From Nitrosospira multiformis (GTDB lineage Bacteria > Pseudomonadota > Gammaproteobacteria > Burkholderiales > Nitrosomonadaceae), in NCBI RefSeq assembly GCF_003050865.1, contig NZ_QAOK01000011.1, forward strand, positions 1-64,000: 64,000 bases of DNA. The letters are read 5' to 3'. Below are positions 1 through 8,886 of the stretch, piece after piece. The first letter of the stretch is position 1. Each line of letters starts with the position of its first letter. The notes under the pieces were generated by a model. That model was not told where the DNA came from and ran no database searches. It saw only the letters and a program-made list of their open reading frames with translations. Position numbers and translations under genes: made by a program.

Positions 1-59
1 CCCGCAAACAGCACCCCACACGCAAGCGTAACCAGCCTCAGCCAAGGCTTCATTAACAT
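1..59 (-). CDS. N-terminus of an exported protein (partial, runs off left edge)
   Basis: Only the first ~20 codons are inside the window. The reading MLMKPWLRLVTLACGVLFAG has a positively charged start and a hydrophobic core, as in a signal peptide or signal anchor. An AGGAG lies about 7 bases before the ATG at 57-59; a second in-frame ATG sits at 51-53. Product unknown. It is on the same strand as the genes to its right but separated from them by ~290 bases, so it probably has its own promoter. Confidence 0.6.
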   Translation of the reverse strand, partial: MLMKPWLRLVTLACGVLFA

Positions 60-345
60 CTGCTTCTCTCCTTTACTCCGTAATGATGTTGTTGTTTATC
101 AGGAACGTTGAACAAGTCCTTGCAAAAGGACGCTGCAGAGTAAAATCGGGATAACCGGAAGACGCAAGAAATGCTGTAATCCCGTGAAATTATTCAATGT
201 TCCCCGGATATCTGCATTACCGCATCCATATTGAATACGGCCTCCCCTGCACATATCCGCTGCGCTGGAAAACCCGCGTAACCGGGTCAGACCAAAACAG
301 CGCGTAGCCTAACCGGACCCACATCCCATGTCAAGAAAATTGAGA
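60..345. other. Intergenic region with small hairpins
   Basis: No convincing gene in these ~286 bases. Two small inverted repeats are visible. One is at 116-131 (6-bp stem, loop GCAA), in the leader of the gene at the left edge. The other is at 272-287 (ACCCG/CGGGT, 5-bp stem), followed on the minus strand by TTTTCC, a weak terminator candidate for the 346-717 gene. Neither is strong enough to call on its own. Confidence 0.35.
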
Positions 346-717
346 TCAGACCACGAACCTGAATATGACAACTGCAAGTCCTCCCAGCAGCAGGATACAA
401 ACAGTAAGCAGCATTTTCACACGAACCCGAAAAACCTCGATCGCTTCGACCATCAGGGCGTTCTGCTCAGCAAGCGATTTTATCAATTCGGCGGAAGACC
501 TCTGCTCATCACTCAACTCGATGAGTTTCGCCTCCAGGAAACGAACACGTTTGTCCAGGCTGCCCGAGGAATCTCCTGTCTGCCAATCTGCCGAGAAATC
601 GGCTGTCTCCTTCTTTGTGGCAGAAAAAAGGTGCTTGGCCGCCTTTACGATATGCGGTGCGGATTCCACCACATTCCCCCAAGGAATGATTTTTAACGCT
701 GTCATCCAGATTGACAT
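346..717 (-). CDS. Small coiled-coil membrane protein, unknown function
   Basis: 123 residues when started at MSIWMTALKI. That ATG (715-717) has GGAGG 7 bases upstream, while the ATG 30 bases earlier has no ribosome site. The middle (about residues 55-95) is rich in E, L and K with heptad-like spacing (KRVRFLEAKLIELSDEQ), suggesting a coiled coil. The C-terminus (about 100-121, MLLTVCILLLGGLAVVIF) is one hydrophobic segment, so it is a likely tail-anchored inner-membrane protein. It lies 61 bases downstream of mtkB on the same strand and could be cotranscribed. I do not recognise the family. Confidence 0.65.
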   Translation of the reverse strand: MSIWMTALKIIPWGNVVESAPHIVKAAKHLFSATKKETADFSADWQTGDSSGSLDKRVRFLEAKLIELSDEQRSSAELIKSLAEQNALMVEAIEVFRVRVKMLLTVCILLLGGLAVVIFRFVV

Positions 718-778
718 ATCCAAGCCTCCACGTTCGTTCGTCGCCATTAAAAAGTGTGTGGCGAAATCTCCTGCGCGC

Positions 779-1666
779 TTACATTCTGGCCAAGACCTTT
801 GCGACTGTCTCCCCTATGGCCGAAGGGGTGGGGGAAATAGTGACGCCCAGCTCTTTCAAGATGGCAACTTTTTCCGCAGCACTTTCACCCGCTGCGGAGA
901 TAATCGCACCCGCATGTCCCATGCGGCGGCCTTCTGGCGCTGTCAGGCCTGCAATATACGCCACGAGTGGTTTACTCATGTGGTCTCTGGAGAAAATGCC
1001 TGCCTCGACTTCCTGAGGCCCTCCAATTTCTCCAATCATGACCACTACTTTTGTTTCCGGGTCCTCTTCGAATCTCTCTAGAATATCGCGATGCGAACTG
1101 CCAATAATCGGGTCCCCGCCAATACCAACCGATGTCGATATGCCGATGCCCAGCGTCCGCATTTGATCCGCGGCTTCGTACCCCAGCGTTCCGGAACGGC
1201 CAACGACGCCCACATCTCCCTGCATGTAGATATGGCCCGGCATGATTCCCAGTATCGACCTGCCTGGGCTGATCGTACCAGCACAATTCGGGCCGGTAAG
1301 CACCATGCGTTCTTCGATAGGAAAGCGGCGTAAAAAGTTCTTGACCGTCATCATATCCTGCGTAGGAATACCATCAGTAATGGCAACGCAGTATTTGATG
1401 CCTGCGTCGGCTGCTTCCATGATTGAATCCGCCGCAAATGCCGGAGGCACAAACACGATGCTTGCATTCGCACCGACTTGCTGAACAGCCTCTTTCACCG
1501 TATTGAAAACCGGTCTCCCCAGATGCTGCTGCCCCCCTTTGCCAGGGGTTACGCCGCCGACAATGTTGGAACCGTAATTGATCATATCCTGTGCATGAAA
1601 AGTACCGATCTTGCCGGTGAAGCCCTGAACTATGATCCGTGTGCTCTCATCAATTAAAATCGCCAT
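779..1666 (-). CDS. mtkB: Malate--CoA ligase (malate thiokinase) alpha subunit
   Basis: 295 residues of the succinyl-CoA synthetase alpha fold. A CoA-binding Rossmann domain comes first (VQGFTGKIGTFHAQDMI, about 13-29), then the ligase domain with the active-site histidine in RRMGHAGAI (His about 251) that is phosphorylated during catalysis. The enzyme couples ATP hydrolysis to malyl-CoA formation from malate and CoA, or runs in reverse. From memory it is closer to Methylobacterium MtkB (YGSNVVGGVTPGKGG, GPNCAGIISPG) than to SucD. Its ATG directly follows the mtkA TAA stop (TAAATG), so the two are translationally coupled. The neighbouring malyl-CoA lyase supports malate rather than succinate as substrate. 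Succinyl-CoA synthetase is the alternative. Confidence 0.85.
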   Translation of the reverse strand: MAILIDESTRIIVQGFTGKIGTFHAQDMINYGSNIVGGVTPGKGGQQHLGRPVFNTVKEAVQQVGANASIVFVPPAFAADSIMEAADAGIKYCVAITDGIPTQDMMTVKNFLRRFPIEERMVLTGPNCAGTISPGRSILGIMPGHIYMQGDVGVVGRSGTLGYEAADQMRTLGIGISTSVGIGGDPIIGSSHRDILERFEEDPETKVVVMIGEIGGPQEVEAGIFSRDHMSKPLVAYIAGLTAPEGRRMGHAGAIISAAGESAAEKVAILKELGVTISPTPSAIGETVAKVLARM

Positions 1667-2857
1667 TTATATCCCTTTGCACTCTTCTGCAACCGCGCCA
1701 TTGCGCGCCTGGACAACCTTCTCGGCCGCCTCCGCCAGCGTTCCCGCTGTGATGATCGACAAGCCGCTTTCAGCAATGATCCGCTGGCCCTCCTCGACAT
1801 TGGTACCGGACAAGCGCACCACCAGCGGTATTTTCATATCGATATTTCTTACCGCCTGCACGACGCCTTGCGCAATCCAGTCGCAGCGGTTAATACCTGC
1901 AAAGATATTGACCAGCATCGCCTTGACTCCTTTATCAGCCAGCACCAGGCGAAATGCCTTTTCCGTACGTTCAGCCGACGCGCCACCTCCCACGTCAAGG
2001 AAATTTGCCGGCTCCCCGCCCGCGAGCTTGATCATATCCATCGTTGCCATGGCGAGTCCGGCACCGTTTATCATGCATCCGATATCACCGTTCAATCCGA
2101 TGTAGCTCAACCCATGATCGGAGGCTGCCATCTCCCGAGGATCGGCTTGTGTTTTATCACGCAGTTCGGCAACCTCGTGCCGGCGAAACAAGGCGTTTTC
2201 GTCGAAGCTCATTTTCGCGTCAAGAGCAATGAGTTCACCGCTCCCGGTGATCACAAGGGGGTTGATTTCCACCATGTTTGCATCCAGATCACGCAAGGCG
2301 CGATAGCAGCCCCGGATGGTTTTAACGGCATGAGGCAGTTGTGCCGCTTCCATGCCCAGTGCAAAAGCCATCTCTCTCGCCTGAAAATCCTGCAACCCAA
2401 CTGCGGGTTCGATAAAAATCTTCTTGATGGCATGGGGATTTGTGTGAGCCAGCTCCTCGATTTCCATTCCACCCTGCCCCGAGCCTATCATGACGATACG
2501 CTCCGAACTTCTGTCTATTAGAAAGCAGAGATACATCTCCCTGGCAATGTGCGTGCCCGCTTCCACATATACTCGTGTACACACCTTTCCCACAGATCCG
2601 GTCTGACGAGTCACCAGAATCTTTCCCAGCAACTCCTCAGCGGCCTCCCGGACTTCGTCATGAGTCCTGCATACCTTGATGCCCCCCGCCTTGCCGCGTC
2701 CTCCCGAATGGATCTGCGCCTTCACCACCCATACATTGCCATCGATTTCCCTGGCACGCTGCACACTTTCTTCTATCGTATATGCCAATCCCCCTTCCGC
2801 TGTCTTGACCCCATACCTCATTAAAATTTCTTTTGCCTGATACTCATGTATATCCAA
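1667..2857 (-). CDS. mtkA: Malate--CoA ligase (malate thiokinase) beta subunit
   Basis: 396 residues: an ATP-grasp domain (about 1-230, starting [11 protein letters not shown], with [14 protein letters not shown]) and a C-terminal CoA-ligase domain (about 250-390). It binds nucleotide and pairs with Mtk[15 protein letters not shown] and [10 protein letters not shown] are typical of MtkA as I remember it; SucC has FGGIVRCDLIADG and RLEGNNAELG. The start is TTG at 2855-2857 with AAGGTGA 5 bases before it. A hairpin terminator lies between this gene and mcl upstream, so mtkAB may have its own promoter in the 220-base gap or be expressed by read-through. Confidence 0.85.
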   Translation of the reverse strand: MDIHEYQAKEILMRYGVKTAEGGLAYTIEESVQRAREIDGNVWVVKAQIHSGGRGKAGGIKVCRTHDEVREAAEELLGKILVTRQTGSVGKVCTRVYVEAGTHIAREMYLCFLIDRSSERIVMIGSGQGGMEIEELAHTNPHAIKKIFIEPAVGLQDFQAREMAFALGMEAAQLPHAVKTIRGCYRALRDLDANMVEINPLVITGSGELIALDAKMSFDENALFRRHEVAELRDKTQADPREMAASDHGLSYIGLNGDIGCMINGAGLAMATMDMIKLAGGEPANFLDVGGGASAERTEKAFRLVLADKGVKAMLVNIFAGINRCDWIAQGVVQAVRNIDMKIPLVVRLSGTNVEEGQRIIAESGLSIITAGTLAEAAEKVVQARNGAVAEECKGI

Positions 2858-3040
2858 TGCGTCACCTTATTTATCAACAATAATTTTCACTATTTTCCGA
2901 GGTCACGGCTCTCGCAATCCAGGAAGCTTCATGGATTCCTTGAATTGCTCAAGCACAAAGCGAACCTGCCTGATGGAAACGGCGTCACACTTCACAGTAA
3001 TGTATCCGTCAACCTGAGTATCCCCACCGGCAGGATCAGG

Positions 3041-3068
3041 AGAAAAAGAAAGACCGCTCGATGCGGTC
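3041..3068 (-). terminator. Rho-independent terminator after mcl
   Basis: A perfect 6-bp stem, GACCGC / GCGGTC with a 5-base loop (3052-3068), is followed on the minus strand by TTTCTTTTTCT (3051-3041). It begins 10 bases past the mcl stop codon. It would separate or attenuate transcription between mcl and mtkAB. Confidence 0.8.
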
Positions 3069-3077
3069 GGAAGTACG

Positions 3078-4028
3078 CTATGTCGCGGTTGCGCCTATCG
3101 CCTCTGCCATTTTTACCACGTTATTGGCCATTCTTGCCGATGCGGCATCGATCAGGCGCCCATCCAGTGCAGCCGCCCCTTTCCCTTGAGCTGCCGCCTC
3201 CTGCAATGCCGCGAGGATACGTTGTGCTTTTTCAACTTCGGATGGAGGTGGGGTGAAAACCTCATTGGCAAGATCGATTTGCGACGGATGGATAGCCCAT
3301 TTACCTTCACAGCCCAAAGCGGCAGCTCGTCTTGCCGCCGCTTTATAGCCTTCCGGATCCTTGATATCGCCAAAAGGACCGTCTATCGGCCTCAAGCCAT
3401 AAGCACGACAGGCGACAGTCATCCGACTGATGGCAGCGTGCCACTGGTCTCCCGGATAATCGGGATTGAGACCGCCGATGTTTGTCGTTCTGGCGCGATT
3501 GCTGGCGGCGTAATCCGCTACGCCGAAATGGAGCGCCTCAAGCCGCCCGCGCACGCCATTGCGGGCAATGTCTTCCACATTCGCCATACCCAAGGCCGTT
3601 TCAATCAATGCTTCAATGCCTATCCGGTTTTTCAGTCCCTGCTGCATCTCCAGCTGGTTGAGCATGGCTTCAACCATATAGACATCCGAATATATCCCCA
3701 CCTTCGGGATCAGTATGGTATCCAGCTTGTGACCTGCTTTTTCGACCACGTCAACCACATCACGAACCATGAACTGGGTATCCAGACCGTTTATCCGTAC
3801 CGAAACAGTCACCCCGTGACCTCTCCAGTCCAGGTCATTGAGCGCCTCGATAACGTTTTTTCGTGCAGTCAGCTTGTCATCCGGGGCAACGGCGTCTTCG
3901 AGATCGAGAAAAACAAAATCCACACCGCTTTTCAGGGCTTTCTCGAACATGCCAGGGTTCGAACCGGGAACAGCCAGTTCGCATCGTTGCACACGAATGA
4001 CAGAGGCTTCATATAGTGTATGGCTCAT
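3078..4028 (-). CDS. mcl: Malyl-CoA lyase (HpcH/HpaI/CitE family)
   Basis: 316 residues, TIM-barrel CitE-type lyase that makes or cleaves malyl-CoA (glyoxylate + acetyl-CoA). Visible family blocks: SELAVPGSNP-like start (CELAVPGSNPGMFEKA), VFLDLEDAVAPDDK, LIPKVG, the metal-binding glutamate region IEALIETALGMANVE and aspartate region FGVADYAAS, then YGLRPIDGPFGD and GKWAIHPSQIDLANEVF. This series fits Methylobacterium/Rhodobacter malyl-CoA lyase better than citrate lyase beta subunit, which lacks the long C-terminal IHPSQID lid. AGGAAGGAG precedes the ATG. Next to mtkAB it completes the malate / glyoxylate + acetyl-CoA interconversion. Confidence 0.88.
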   Translation of the reverse strand: MSHTLYEASVIRVQRCELAVPGSNPGMFEKALKSGVDFVFLDLEDAVAPDDKLTARKNVIEALNDLDWRGHGVTVSVRINGLDTQFMVRDVVDVVEKAGHKLDTILIPKVGIYSDVYMVEAMLNQLEMQQGLKNRIGIEALIETALGMANVEDIARNGVRGRLEALHFGVADYAASNRARTTNIGGLNPDYPGDQWHAAISRMTVACRAYGLRPIDGPFGDIKDPEGYKAAARRAAALGCEGKWAIHPSQIDLANEVFTPPPSEVEKAQRILAALQEAAAQGKGAAALDGRLIDAASARMANNVVKMAEAIGATAT

Positions 4029-4222
4029 TTGCTCCTTCCTGATTGAGTTATTTAATTTTGGAGACGGGATTGGGAGGGGAACTGGCGTGGCCCGGATTGC
4101 TGGAGCGCATCCTGGCTCAGTTCTGCTTATCGTTGTGATAAATAACGCACTATTTTACTTTTGAAGAAGATAATGTTCAATTTAACTTTTGTGAAGAGAT
4201 CGGAATCAGGATCAAACAGTGG

Positions 4223-4252
4223 AAAAAGCGCCCCCCTTGCGCGCGGGGCCCC
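4223..4252 (-). terminator. Probable terminator after mltG
   Basis: On the minus strand GCCCC and GGGGC pair around a loop of about 10 bases and are followed by GCTTTTTCC. It begins about 25 bases past the mltG stop. The GC run allows several alternative pairings, so the exact stem is uncertain. Confidence 0.55.
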
Positions 4253-4276
4253 AGTACACGTGTCATTGGGCGGATA

Positions 4277-5269
4277 CTACCGTTTCTGGTATTTGGAAAC
4301 GGCTTGGTTATGGTCAGACAGATTGCTGGAAAAATGGGACTCTCCGTTCCCCTTTGCAACAAAATACAGAGCATCGGTCGTTGCGGGATTGAGCGCGGCG
4401 CGGATTGAAGCCAAACCAGGCAAGGCAATGGGAGTTGGCGGCAGGCCAGGACGTGTGTAAGTATTATATTCCTGGTCGCTCAAGAGATCTTTTTTACGCA
4501 GGTTGCCATCGAATTTATCGCCCAGACCATAAATGACTACCGGATCTGTCTGTAGCAACATGCGTGACCGCAAGCGGTTGATAAACACGGCGGCGACCAT
4601 TCTGCGATCATCCTCCCGACCTGTTTCCTTTTCAATGATCGATGCCAGGATCAGGGCCTCGTACGGATCTTTCAGAGGAAGGTTTACTGCCCGCTGTGCC
4701 CAGGCGATATCCATGTGGTTGTGCATGGCGCGGTAAGCGCGTTTTAATACTGCCACATCGCTGCTCCCACGCGCAAAGAAATAGGTATCCGGAAAAAACA
4801 ATCCCTCTGCCGCAGCCTCGGTTGCTCCGATCAGCCGCAGAATCTCCCCGTTGCTCAGGTGAGTGGTCTGGTGGCGGAGAGCGGGATGCTCATCCAGCAT
4901 TCGCCTGAGCTGGGAAAAAGTCCAGCCCTCGATGAATCTGATTTCACTCTGGCTGCTATCACCCCTGGTTATTCGCTGTAGCAACTGAAATGGCGAAATG
5001 CTCGCAGTAATCTCATAGTCTCCCGCCTTGAGTGATGTAGCGACACCCATCAAGCGTGACAACAGGACAAAAGACCAGGCATCAGGCAAAACACCGGCAT
5101 TCGCCAGTTGACTGGCGATGGTTTTTACACTGCTGCCTTGCTCGATCGAAAACTCATAAGGAACAATGGGAAGCTCAACGGGTTTGCTGACCCTATACCC
5201 CACCCATGCGGAAAAGAGCGCCGTTCCCAGAAAAACGACGCGGATGAAGCGCTTCAGTAGTTTCGCCAC
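4277..5269 (-). CDS. mltG: Endolytic murein transglycosylase MltG (YceG-like)
   Basis: 330 residues. One N-terminal membrane segment (about 8-28), a LysM-like subdomain, then the YceG catalytic domain with the glutamate in ASIIEKETG (about 215) and the signature LPPTPIALPG near the C-terminus. It cuts nascent peptidoglycan glycan strands at the inner membrane and limits chain length. The start is GTG at 5267-5269, inside the last codons of fabF, so translation is probably coupled to fabF; no good ribosome site is seen. pabC, tmk and holB, its usual neighbours in gammaproteobacteria, are absent here; mcl follows on the same strand. Confidence 0.92.
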   Translation of the reverse strand: MAKLLKRFIRVVFLGTALFSAWVGYRVSKPVELPIVPYEFSIEQGSSVKTIASQLANAGVLPDAWSFVLLSRLMGVATSLKAGDYEITASISPFQLLQRITRGDSSQSEIRFIEGWTFSQLRRMLDEHPALRHQTTHLSNGEILRLIGATEAAAEGLFFPDTYFFARGSSDVAVLKRAYRAMHNHMDIAWAQRAVNLPLKDPYEALILASIIEKETGREDDRRMVAAVFINRLRSRMLLQTDPVVIYGLGDKFDGNLRKKDLLSDQEYNTYTRPGLPPTPIALPGLASIRAALNPATTDALYFVAKGNGESHFSSNLSDHNQAVSKYQKR

Positions 5270-5279
5270 AAAGCAGAAA

Positions 5280-6527
5280 TCAGGTTCTTCGGAAAATCAA
5301 GGTGCCATTCGTACCGCCAAAACCAAATGAGTTCGACATTGCCACATCGATCTTCATTTCTCGCGCATGGTTGGGAACATAATCCAGATCGCACTCCGGA
5401 TCCTGATTGAAAATATTGATCGTGGGAGGTGAAACCTGGTGGTGTACGGCCAGCGCGCTGAATATTGCTTCTACCCCGCCTGCTGCGCCGAGCAGATGAC
5501 CCGTCATGGATTTTGTAGAATTCACCACGAGCTGCTTTGCATGCTCTCCAAAGCATCGCTTTACTGCAACGGTTTCTGCAACATCTCCTAGCGGCGTCGA
5601 TGTGCCGTGGGCATTGATGTAGTCGACGTCATCCGCGTTCAGCTTGGCATTTCGGAGCGCATTCGTCATGCAACGCGCGGCGCCCTCTCCGTCTTCAGAG
5701 GGTGCGGTCATGTGGTACGCATCGGCGCTCATGCCAAAACCGGCAAGCTCAGCATAAATCCTGGCTCCGCGACGCATGGCATGCTCCATCTCTTCCAGCA
5801 CCAGAACACCAGCCCCCTCGCCCAGGACGAAACCATCGCGGCCCTTATCCCACGGCCGACTGGCAGTGGCAGGGTCGTCATTGCGGGTGGAAAGGGCTCG
5901 CGCTGCCGCAAATCCACCTATTGCAAGGGGTGTTACGCAGGATTCGGCTCCACCCGCGATCATTACATCCACATCGCCATATTCTATCAGCCGGGCTGAA
6001 TCCCCCACACAGTGGGTAGCGGTGGTGCAAGCGGTAACAATGGCCAGATTCGGCCCTTGAAAACCATACATGATGGACAGATTACCTGCGATCATGTTGA
6101 TGATGGTGCTGGGAATGAAAAATGGGGAAATCTTGCGCACACCACCGGCGTGATAGGCGTCGTACGTTCCCTCGATCATGGACAGCCCCCCAATCCCGGA
6201 GCCGATATTGACGCCGATTCGTTCAGGATCGAGATTGCTGGCAGCCATGTCTTCAATACCCGCATCCTTTACCGCCTGAATTCCTGCAGCCATGCCGTAA
6301 TGAATGAATACATCCATTCGACGCGCGTCCTTGGCGGTAAGATAATTCGTGATATCAAAACCTTTGACTTCTCCGGCTATCTGAGAAGCGAATGCGGAAG
6401 AGTCGAAACGGTTGATTCGAGTAACCCCGGATTTCCCGGCAAGAATATTGGCCCAGGCATCTGAAACCGAATTACCGACTGGCGAAATTATGCCTAGTCC
6501 GGTGATCACTACCCTACGTTTCGACAA
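5280..6527 (-). CDS. fabF: 3-oxoacyl-ACP synthase II (beta-ketoacyl-ACP synthase II)
   Basis: 415 residues, full-length thiolase-fold elongating condensing enzyme. The catalytic cysteine is in [11 protein letters not shown] (about 165) and the two histidines are in [11 protein letters not shown] and [15 protein letters not shown], giving the Cys-His-His triad of the KAS I/II group. It extends acyl-ACP with malonyl-ACP. The start is TTG (6525-6527) with GGAG 5 bases upstream. It follows acpP by 33 bases and overlaps mltG, in the conserved fab order. Confidence 0.96.
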   Translation of the reverse strand: MSKRRVVITGLGIISPVGNSVSDAWANILAGKSGVTRINRFDSSAFASQIAGEVKGFDITNYLTAKDARRMDVFIHYGMAAGIQAVKDAGIEDMAASNLDPERIGVNIGSGIGGLSMIEGTYDAYHAGGVRKISPFFIPSTIINMIAGNLSIMYGFQGPNLAIVTACTTATHCVGDSARLIEYGDVDVMIAGGAESCVTPLAIGGFAAARALSTRNDDPATASRPWDKGRDGFVLGEGAGVLVLEEMEHAMRRGARIYAELAGFGMSADAYHMTAPSEDGEGAARCMTNALRNAKLNADDVDYINAHGTSTPLGDVAETVAVKRCFGEHAKQLVVNSTKSMTGHLLGAAGGVEAIFSALAVHHQVSPPTINIFNQDPECDLDYVPNHAREMKIDVAMSNSFGFGGTNGTLIFRRT

Positions 6528-6560
6528 AATGACTCCGATATGGATTTACTGGAAACAAAA

Positions 6561-6797
6561 TCAGTTGCTGTGAGAATTGATATAGTCGATTGCCTGTTGA
6601 ACAGTATTTATTTTCTCAGCCTGTTCGTCAGGAATTTCGCACTCGAACTCCTCTTCCAGCGCCATCACAAGCTCCACCGTATCAAGCGAATCGGCGCCCA
6701 GATCATCCACAAAGGAAGATTCGTTTTTGACATCAGCCTCGTTCACGCCCAACTGCTCCGCTACAATTTTTTTTATACGTTGTTCCACGTTTTCCAT
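6561..6797 (-). CDS. acpP: Acyl carrier protein
   Basis: 78 residues, acidic four-helix protein. The serine of [18 protein letters not shown] (about Ser37-39) carries 4'-phosphopantetheine. It shuttles acyl chains among the FabD/H/F/G enzymes encoded around it and to PlsX. GAGAGG stands 8 bases before the ATG. A 185-base gap separates it from fabG, so an additional acpP promoter there is plausible, as acpP is usually expressed far above its neighbours. Confidence 0.97.
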   Translation of the reverse strand: MENVEQRIKKIVAEQLGVNEADVKNESSFVDDLGADSLDTVELVMALEEEFECEIPDEQAEKINTVQQAIDYINSHSN

Positions 6798-6982
6798 CTA
6801 GGTAACCTCTCTCCGTAAGAAAAAACGCCGCCATTCTAGCAAGTTTTCCATATTAGTAAAATCGACACATTCCAGACCGAATACACCGGACACCAAAACC
6901 CCATCTCCCATTCTGACAGCCATACAGTCACATGGCGCGACTGGATGAGGCGGAATCCATCTTTGGCGCGCCGTTCCCATTG

Positions 6983-7723
6983 CTAATCCATATACATTCC
7001 GCCGTTCACGTGAAGGGTGGCGCCCGTTATGTATGCGGCAGCGGGTGAGGCAATAAAAGCCACTGCTGTCGCCACATCCTCGGGGCATCCAAGCCTTCCG
7101 ACTGGAATCTGCTGAAATAATACCTGCTGTTGTTTTTCTGTAAGGGATTGAGTCATGTCTGTTGCAATGAACCCGGGCGCGATGCAATTGACCGTGATAT
7201 TGCGACTCGCCACTTCCCGGGCAAGGGACTTGCTGAAACCGAATATTCCGGCCTTTGCAGCGGCATAATTGGCCTGGCCGATATTTCCGGTAGCCCCGAC
7301 TATCGAGGAAATATTGATTATGCGCCCGTAACGCACTCTCATCATTGACCTCAGCACGGCGCGGCTCAAGCGAAACACCGATTTGAGATCCGTTTCCATG
7401 ATCTCATCCCATTCCTCATCCTTCATGCGGAGAAGCAGGTTGTCGCGGGTGATGCCGGCATTGTTCACCAGGATTGCGATCTCGCCGAATTCCTCTTGTA
7501 CTGTCTTGATAACGCTTTCGACCTGTGCGGGGTTATTCACGTTCAATGCCATCCCCGTTCCCCTGAAGCCTGCCTCTTTCAGGAAGTGATCGATATTTCG
7601 GGCGCCATCCTCTGTTGTCGCTGTACCGATAACGGTAACCCCCTGTCTACCGAGTTCAAGGGCAATGGCTTGCCCGATTCCCCGACTGGCGCCGGTTACA
7701 AGTGCTGTCTGATTTTGCGGCAT
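6983..7723 (-). CDS. fabG: 3-oxoacyl-ACP reductase
   Basis: 246 residues, classical short-chain dehydrogenase. NADPH-binding GASRGIGQ near the N-terminus, NNAG (about 88), catalytic Ser in NISSIVG and Tyr-Lys in YAAAKAG (about 153-157). It reduces beta-ketoacyl-ACP in the elongation cycle. Located between fabD and acpP, the standard place for the fatty-acid-synthesis paralogue rather than a PHB reductase. Ends ITGATLHVNGGMYM, typical of FabG. Confidence 0.95.
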   Translation of the reverse strand: MPQNQTALVTGASRGIGQAIALELGRQGVTVIGTATTEDGARNIDHFLKEAGFRGTGMALNVNNPAQVESVIKTVQEEFGEIAILVNNAGITRDNLLLRMKDEEWDEIMETDLKSVFRLSRAVLRSMMRVRYGRIINISSIVGATGNIGQANYAAAKAGIFGFSKSLAREVASRNITVNCIAPGFIATDMTQSLTEKQQQVLFQQIPVGRLGCPEDVATAVAFIASPAAAYITGATLHVNGGMYMD

Positions 7724-7786
7724 GATCTTCCAATACGTCGTTCAATGATGAGCAATGCGGCCACGCTGGATATGTCCGCTTGACCT

Positions 7787-8737
7787 TTATCCTGCCAAAG
7801 CCGCCGCATGGCCAAGCGCCGCATCGTCGCTCAATGCGAGGCTCTGCAAATTTGCATCTATACGTTTATTGAGTCCGGACAGAACCTTGCCCGGCCCGCA
7901 TTCCACCACGTGATGGATGCCAGCGCCAGAAATAAAACGGATGATCTCCGTCCAGCGGACAGGATTGAACAACTGCCGGACCAGAATTTCCTTGATGCTC
8001 TCAGCATCCTCGTGCTGTTCTACATCCGCATTATGCAATAGTGGGATCTTGGGTGAACGAAGCGTGACTTGCGCCAGTTGCTGGCGCATTTTTTCCGCTG
8101 CGGGTTTCATCAGGGAGCAGTGCGAAGGAATGCTCATGGGCAATATGACGGTCCGCTTTGCGCCTTTAGACCTTGCCGCTTCCATGCCACGAACCACCGC
8201 GTCTTTGTGACCCGCAACCACGATCTGTCCGGGTGAATTGAAATTTGCCGGTTCCAGCGATTCCCCATCCGATGCTTCTGTAACCTCCCGGCAGATCGAG
8301 CGTACAATGTCATCATCGAGTCCGAGAATCGCCGCCATCGCGCCCACTCCTTCAGGCACAGCCTGCTGCATTATCTCCGCGCGGAAGCGTACCAACGGCA
8401 AGGCGTCAGCAAAAGACAATGCCTCGGACGCTACCAGCGCTGTATATTCCCCGAGACTGTGCCCCGCCATGAAGGCCGGCCTGACTTTGCCCAGGGTCTG
8501 CCACGCCCGGTAAACCGCTACTCCGGCAGTCAGCATCAGCGGCTGGGTATTAACGGTCAGATTGAGGGTTTCGGCCGGACCGTCGCACACCATCCCCCAC
8601 AAATCCTGCTTCAACACATCGGATGCTTCAGCAAAAGTCTGCCGTACCACTGGAAAACTGCCGTATCCGGCCATCATCCCTATGGACTGAGACCCCTGTC
8701 CCGGGAAAACACATGCAAATTTAACCTGTACGCTCAT
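7787..8737 (-). CDS. fabD: Malonyl-CoA--ACP transacylase
   Basis: 316 residues. CVFPGQGSQSIGMM at the N-terminus, catalytic serine in AGHSLGEYTA (about 94), a conserved arginine region VRFRAEIMQQAVPEG and the histidine in SIPSHCSLM (about 205). It loads malonate from CoA onto ACP to supply FabH and FabF. It lies in the fab cluster between fabH and fabG. The ATG has no clear ribosome site. Confidence 0.96.
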   Translation of the reverse strand: MSVQVKFACVFPGQGSQSIGMMAGYGSFPVVRQTFAEASDVLKQDLWGMVCDGPAETLNLTVNTQPLMLTAGVAVYRAWQTLGKVRPAFMAGHSLGEYTALVASEALSFADALPLVRFRAEIMQQAVPEGVGAMAAILGLDDDIVRSICREVTEASDGESLEPANFNSPGQIVVAGHKDAVVRGMEAARSKGAKRTVILPMSIPSHCSLMKPAAEKMRQQLAQVTLRSPKIPLLHNADVEQHEDAESIKEILVRQLFNPVRWTEIIRFISGAGIHHVVECGPGKVLSGLNKRIDANLQSLALSDDAALGHAAALAG

Positions 8738-8886
8738 CAGTATCAGTACAACCCTTCGACGGTTCCATCTGCGGCAGGCAACGAAAAAACCTTCGAGCCG
8801 AGGAAAGAAAAGTTTTTAAAACCCCGCTGGAAAGGGAACTGAAACAAGAACAATTAAAATACGGGAGTCCAGCAGCAGGAACTGGC

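Noticed and set aside
779-2857. Annotating the two ligase subunits as succinyl-CoA synthetase (sucD/sucC)
   Set aside because: Residues such as FAGINRCDW and [10 protein letters not shown] and the malyl-CoA lyase neighbour favour malate thiokinase, though sucCD remains the fallback.
3186-4016. 276-codon plus-strand open frame opposite mcl
   Set aside because: It mirrors mcl codon for codon, has no ribosome site and no family features; high-GC shadow frame. Similar long frames opposite rluC (14609-15502), argD (43158-43898), the decarboxylase (45235-45834) and argG (41134-41964) were dropped for the same reason.
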